16,029 nt of DNA from Chloroflexota bacterium (GTDB lineage Bacteria; Chloroflexota; Limnocylindria; Limnocylindrales; CSP1-4), in assembly GCA_013698385.1 (NCBI GenBank), contig JACCVB010000014.1, positions 1-16,029 of the forward strand. Reading direction: 5' to 3'. Shown here piece after piece: positions 12,395-16,029 of the stretch (the stretch's first letter is position 1; each line of letters opens with the position of its first letter). The position numbers were made by a program, and so were the translations under genes. The notes beneath the pieces are model-generated. The model was not told where the DNA came from and did not search any database. It saw only the letters and a program-made list of their open reading frames with translations.

Positions 12395-14716
12395 ATGCGC
12401 CAGACCGTCGCCGCCCTTGCCCTGTTCCTGATCGCCACCCTCGGCTCGTTCGCGCCCACCGCCGTCACTCCCGTACAGGCTGCCGGCGCGACGACTCCGC
12501 CCAAGGTGGTCATCGTGGTGGGCGCGACCCACGGCACGACCGCGACCTACCGGGCGAATGCCGACGCGGTCTATGCCGAGGCGATCAAGTACACCCCGAA
12601 CGTCGTCAAGGTCTACAGCCCGTCCGCCACCTGGAGCAAGGTCAAGGCGGCCGCCGTGGGCGCGTCCATCCTCGTCTACTTCGGCCATGGCAACGGCTGG
12701 CCCAGCCCGTACACCTACGACCCGCTGTACACGACCAAGGATGGGTTCGGTCTCAACTACGACGTCAACGGCGACGGCAAGCTGAGCGACTACGAGCTGA
12801 AGTATTACGGTGAGCCGTCGGTCTCGACGCTCGACCTGGCGCCCAATGCCGTCGTCCTGCTCGGTCACCTGTGCTACGCCTCCGGCAGCTCCGAGCCGGG
12901 TAACGCGGCGCCCAGCCTGAGCGTCGCGCGCCAACGCGTCGACAACTACGCAGCAGGCTTCCTGAAGGCCGGCGCCAAGGCGGTCATCGCCGAGGGCCAT
13001 GGCAAACCGGAAACCTACGTCCGGTCGCTCTTCACCACCCACCAGTCCATCGTCCAGTTGTGGCGGAATCAGCCCAACTTCCACGATCACGTCAGTTCGT
13101 TCACCTCGGTCCGGACACCGAGCGCCACGGCCTATATGGACCCGGATACATCGACCGGCGGGTACTACAGAGCCCTCGTGGCACAGCCCGGGCTGACCAG
13201 CGACGATGTCATCGGCTCGACCCCGACCGCCACCGATCCGGCCAGCCTGACGGTGCCCGGGAAGGCCGCGACCATCACGGCCGGTGCGGGGATCTATCCC
13301 AGTGCGACGCTCACGCCCGGATCCGGGTCGGACCTCGCATTTGTCTCCGTCCCGGCGGATGAGCGGTTCCGGCTCCTCGCCAAGTCCACCACGGCCGATG
13401 GCCGCACGGCGGTCCAGGTGGAGGGACTCGACGATGCGAGCCTCGCCGGCTGGATGGACGCCGCGGACCTGGCCGCTCGCGACAGCACCGCGCCATCCAT
13501 CTGGAGCGTGGACGTAGGCTCCGGTCGCGTCTCGCCCAACGGCGACGGCCGCAACGACACCGCCAGCCTCAGCGCCCGCTTCTCCGAGTCGGTGACCTGG
13601 CAGCTCAAGATCAAGGCCCCGGGCGGCACCACCGTGAAGAGTGCCTCCGGCACGGCCGACCGACTGTCTGTGACCTGGGATGCGCTCGCCGGCGGCCTGC
13701 CCGTCGCCGATGGCAGGTACGCGTGGTCGATCAGCGCGGTCGACGGCTGGCTCAATGGCCCGACCACCAAGTCCGGCACATTCGTGGTCGACACGACCGC
13801 CCCGTCGCTGACGGCCGTCTCCCCGGCCGCCGATGCGGTCGCCTGGTTCTCGCCCAACGGCGACCTGTCCAGGGAATCGATCACCTGGACGGGCAACGTC
13901 AGCCAGGGTGGAACCATCCTGCTCCGGGTCCTGAACGCCGGCGGCACCGTCGTGCGCTCGACCACGATCACGGTCTCGTCCGGAGCCGTGCGCCTCGTCT
14001 GGAACGGCAAGGATGGTGCGGGCAAGATCGTCCCCGATGGGACCTATGAGGTCCGCCTGACCCCGCGCGATGCGGCCGGCAACAACGGCACGCGCGTGAC
14101 CCGCAGCGTCATCGTCAACACCAGCCTCGGCCAGGTCGAGACGACGAAGACCCTCTTCTACCCACAGGACGCCGACCGCCTGGCTCCCACCACCACCCTG
14201 TCCTTCAACCTGACTCGCCAAGCGGCCGTGACCTGGACGATCGTGGACGCCGATGGCGCCACCGTCCTGACGCTCCTCGACGGCGCGTTGACGCCCGCCG
14301 GGACGGTCACCCGTGTCTTCGATGGCAAGCGGCCCGACGGTACCTTCCTGCCGGGCGGCTCGTACCGCTCCGTCGTGACCCTGGCCGGCGACGGATCACC
14401 CACGATCAGCCAGTACCGGACCTTCAAGATGATGGCGTTCGCCATCAGCCTGTCCGACACGACGCCGGCCCGAGGCCAGTCCGTCACGGTCTCCGCCACG
14501 TCGGCTGAATCCCTGTCGTCGACCCCTCGGGTCTACGTCTACCAGCCGGGCAAGACCACCTGGAGTGTGGCGATGTCGAAGGTGGATACCGGCAAGTATC
14601 GGGTGCGGCTGACCGTCAAGACCGGCGGAGGGACCGGCGACATCCGCTTCCGGGTCAGTGCCGCCGATGTCGACGGCCGCAGCCAGTCCACCAGCCTGAC
14701 CGTTCGGCTCCACTGA
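12395..14716 (+). CDS. Secreted caspase-like protein with EF-hand and FlgD-like Ig modules
   Basis: The 773-residue exported protein has a signal peptide (1-30, cut near VQAA-G). Its N-terminal domain (about 36-260) has the clan CD caspase/C25-like pattern: a hydrophobic strand ending SILVYFGHGNG (H98) and a second strand ending VVLLGHLCYASG (C160), a candidate His-Cys dyad. Between them lies a textbook EF-hand calcium loop, DVNGDGKLSDYE (123-134). A possible SH3-like stretch (about 285-362) follows. Then come repeated FlgD/Ig-like modules (about 365-467, 468-575, 580-680) marked by SPNGDGRND and SPNGDLSRES with PDGTYEVRLTPRDAAGN-type strands, and a last beta domain (680-773). The ATG has a strong GAGGA site. 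Peptidase activity is inferred from motifs only; the protein could also be a non-catalytic adhesin-like relative. Confidence 0.8.
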   Translation: MRQTVAALALFLIATLGSFAPTAVTPVQAAGATTPPKVVIVVGATHGTTATYRANADAVYAEAIKYTPNVVKVYSPSATWSKVKAAAVGASILVYFGHGNGWPSPYTYDPLYTTKDGFGLNYDVNGDGKLSDYELKYYGEPSVSTLDLAPNAVVLLGHLCYASGSSEPGNAAPSLSVARQRVDNYAAGFLKAGAKAVIAEGHGKPETYVRSLFTTHQSIVQLWRNQPNFHDHVSSFTSVRTPSATAYMDPDTSTGGYYRALVAQPGLTSDDVIGSTPTATDPASLTVPGKAATITAGAGIYPSATLTPGSGSDLAFVSVPADERFRLLAKSTTADGRTAVQVEGLDDASLAGWMDAADLAARDSTAPSIWSVDVGSGRVSPNGDGRNDTASLSARFSESVTWQLKIKAPGGTTVKSASGTADRLSVTWDALAGGLPVADGRYAWSISAVDGWLNGPTTKSGTFVVDTTAPSLTAVSPAADAVAWFSPNGDLSRESITWTGNVSQGGTILLRVLNAGGTVVRSTTITVSSGAVRLVWNGKDGAGKIVPDGTYEVRLTPRDAAGNNGTRVTRSVIVNTSLGQVETTKTLFYPQDADRLAPTTTLSFNLTRQAAVTWTIVDADGATVLTLLDGALTPAGTVTRVFDGKRPDGTFLPGGSYRSVVTLAGDGSPTISQYRTFKMMAFAISLSDTTPARGQSVTVSATSAESLSSTPRVYVYQPGKTTWSVAMSKVDTGKYRVRLTVKTGGGTGDIRFRVSAADVDGRSQSTSLTVRLH

Positions 14717-14754
14717 CACGACGGCGACGTCACCGCTCGCCAGCGAACGTCCCT

Positions 14755-14774
14755 GTCCCGGACTGGACCGGGAC
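14755..14774 (+). terminator. Hairpin 38 bases after the caspase-like gene
   Basis: GTCCCGG (14755-14761) and CCGGGAC (14768-14774) form a perfect 7-bp stem with a 6-base loop, starting 38 bases past the TGA. No T tract follows, so it would be an atypical intrinsic terminator. The position is what one expects for transcript-end processing or termination. Confidence 0.4.
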
Positions 14775-14790
14775 CTTCGTGCCGTAGTCC

Positions 14791-14807
14791 GGGCCATCCC
14801 GTGGCCC
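14791..14807 (+). other. Second intergenic hairpin before the GH18 gene
   Basis: GGGCCA (14791-14796) and TGGCCC (14802-14807) form a perfect 6-bp stem with the 5-base loop TCCCG. TAGCGT, a loose -10-like hexamer, follows at 14808-14813 without a recognisable -35. The hairpin may belong to the GH18 leader or to the end of the preceding transcript. Confidence 0.3.
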
Positions 14808-14846
14808 TAGCGTCCGACTTCTCGACCCCCAGCCTGAGGAACGCTT

Positions 14847-16029
14847 GTGTCATCCCTTCGCCGTCACCCGTTCGCCCGCCCCGTCATCGGTCGATCCGTC
14901 GCCCTCGGCCTCGGCCTGGTCGTCCTGCTGGGTCTTGCGCCCGGATCCGCGGCGATGGCCGCCTCGCCCAAGGTGGAGGCCAGGCTCCAGCCCACGATCC
15001 ACTACGAACAGGCCCAGGCGCACGCGGGCGATCGGACCGACTTCAAGGCCGGCGACCGCGTGACGGTCCCGTTCCGGCCCCGCACCGGCGACCGCTGGAA
15101 GGTCGGGGGCCAGGCGCCCCGGACCCTCCCGGCGGGCCGTGCCTCGGGTCGTGAGATGCGCCTGTCGAAGGAGGCCAAGCCGACCCCCGACGCGACGATC
15201 GACCGTCCCTCCGTCGACCCGAGCGAGACCGTGGACGCGGTCGACGCGAGCTGGATCGCCGGCACGAACGGCGATGAGGTCGAGCTCACCGCGGCCGTCG
15301 GCTCCGGCGGGCTGCGACGCGAGATCTTCGGCTTCCTTCCGTACTGGGAGCTGAGCGACACCTCGACCCGGCTCGACTGGGAGAAGCTTTCCACCGTGGC
15401 GTACTTCGGCGTCGGGGCCGATGGCCAGGGCAACCTCCAGAAGACGAACAGCAGCGGTTCCACGACGGTCGGCTGGAGCGGCTGGACGAGCTCCAGGATG
15501 ACCAACGTGATCAACGCCGCCCACGCCAGCGGGGCACGGGTCGTGCTGACCGTGCAGAGCTTCGCCTGGTCCTCGGCCGGCCAGACACGCCAGAAGGCCC
15601 TTCTCGGCAGCTCCACCGCCCGGGCCAACCTCGCCGCCCAGATCGCCAGGGCGGTCCGGGATCGAGGCGCCGACGGCGTCAACCTGGACTTCGAGCCCCT
15701 CGTGACCGGGTACGCCGACGAGTACACCGCGCTCGTTCGCAAGGTGCGCTCCGCGCTGGACGCCTCCGCCCGCGGCTATCAGCTTACCTTCGACACCACC
15801 GGCTACATCGGCAACTACCCGATCGAGGACGCCACGGCCGCCGGCGGCGCGGACGCGATCATGATCATGGGATATGACTATCGCACCGCCCGTTCCAGCG
15901 TCGCCGGCTCCATCGCGCCCCTGGCCGGCCCGACCTACGACATCGGCAACACGCTGAGCGCGTTCCTGGCGCGGGTGCCGGCATCCAAGGTCATCCTGGG
16001 TGTGCCGTACTACGGCCGCGCCTGGTCCA
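14847..16029 (+). CDS. Secreted GH18 family glycosidase (YaaH/chitinase-like), 3' truncated
   Basis: The first 394 codons are visible and the frame is open at the window end. The GTG at 14847 is chosen because GAGGA lies six bases upstream and a signal peptide follows (1-38, basic start, hydrophobic 18-31, cut near SAAMA). Residues about 40-158 are a charged, proline-containing region with no recognised domain. The GH18 barrel starts at EIFGFLPYW (159-167) and has the catalytic motif DGVNLDFEP (276-284; acid Glu 283, with Asn in place of the second Asp, as in YaaH/SleL-type enzymes), MIMGYDY (339-345) and ILGVPYYGRAW near the edge. It likely hydrolyses beta-1,4-linked GlcNAc polymers, such as peptidoglycan or chitin, outside the cell; the substrate is not determined. 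Confidence 0.9.
   Translation, partial: MSSLRRHPFARPVIGRSVALGLGLVVLLGLAPGSAAMAASPKVEARLQPTIHYEQAQAHAGDRTDFKAGDRVTVPFRPRTGDRWKVGGQAPRTLPAGRASGREMRLSKEAKPTPDATIDRPSVDPSETVDAVDASWIAGTNGDEVELTAAVGSGGLRREIFGFLPYWELSDTSTRLDWEKLSTVAYFGVGADGQGNLQKTNSSGSTTVGWSGWTSSRMTNVINAAHASGARVVLTVQSFAWSSAGQTRQKALLGSSTARANLAAQIARAVRDRGADGVNLDFEPLVTGYADEYTALVRKVRSALDASARGYQLTFDTTGYIGNYPIEDATAAGGADAIMIMGYDYRTARSSVAGSIAPLAGPTYDIGNTLSAFLARVPASKVILGVPYYGRAWS

Noticed and set aside
12359..14221. Long minus-strand open frame (620 codons) opposite the caspase-like gene
   Set aside because: Gly/Arg/Asp-rich composition and no start context; the plus strand has a signal peptide, a ribosome site and domain motifs.

Overview
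High-GC bacterial chromosomal DNA with compact, frequently overlapping genes. MreB has a typical bacterial N-terminus, and the window combines mreBC, a short-form rhamnose operon, a DUF2079 protein and a five-helix molybdenum protein. This suggests an uncultured Chloroflexota lineage (Limnocylindria-like). Actinomycetota is the main alternative, and the assignment is inferred from protein style only. No tRNA, rRNA, CRISPR array, transposase or integrase was seen, and no stretch over 300 bases lacks a gene.

Layout. (1) 1-2320, plus strand: a promoter-like leader, then mreB and mreC, the rod-shape scaffold genes; mreD does not follow. (2) 8784-2283, minus strand: five genes joined by stop/start overlaps of 4, 4, 4 and 8 bases. 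In transcription order they encode a membrane-anchored sulfite-oxidase-like molybdopterin protein, a SAM methyltransferase, an NAD-dependent sugar epimerase/dehydratase, a DUF2079 polytopic membrane protein, and a fusion of a GT2 glycosyltransferase with a DUF2064 nucleotidyl/glycosyl-transferase. The last gene converges on mreC and overlaps its 3' end by 38 bp. (3) 8785-8915: a divergent control region rich in direct and inverted repeats. (4) 8916-12235, plus strand: rmlA-rmlB-rmlD-rmlC, a complete dTDP-L-rhamnose pathway, tightly packed. (5) 12236-16029, plus strand: two secreted-protein genes, each behind a leader with hairpin potential. The first is a caspase-like (clan CD-like) protein with an EF-hand and FlgD-like Ig modules. 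The second is a GH18 (YaaH/chitinase-like) glycosidase cut by the window edge.

How they fit together. The region reads as a cell-envelope neighbourhood. MreBC organise wall growth and Rml enzymes make the activated deoxysugar. The minus-strand operon has parts expected for a lipid-linked sugar route: an NDP-sugar epimerase, a DPM/GtrB-like GT2 that could load a sugar onto polyprenyl phosphate, and a GT-C-like DUF2079 protein that could use it outside. The molybdopterin protein at the head of that operon is the odd member. The two exported proteins would act at or beyond the wall.

The points most worth attention are the caspase-like/EF-hand/Ig protein with its structured leader, the dual Sec/Tat-type architecture of the molybdenum protein, and the in-frame 15-bp and 26-bp repeats at the two ends of the GT2-DUF2064 gene.
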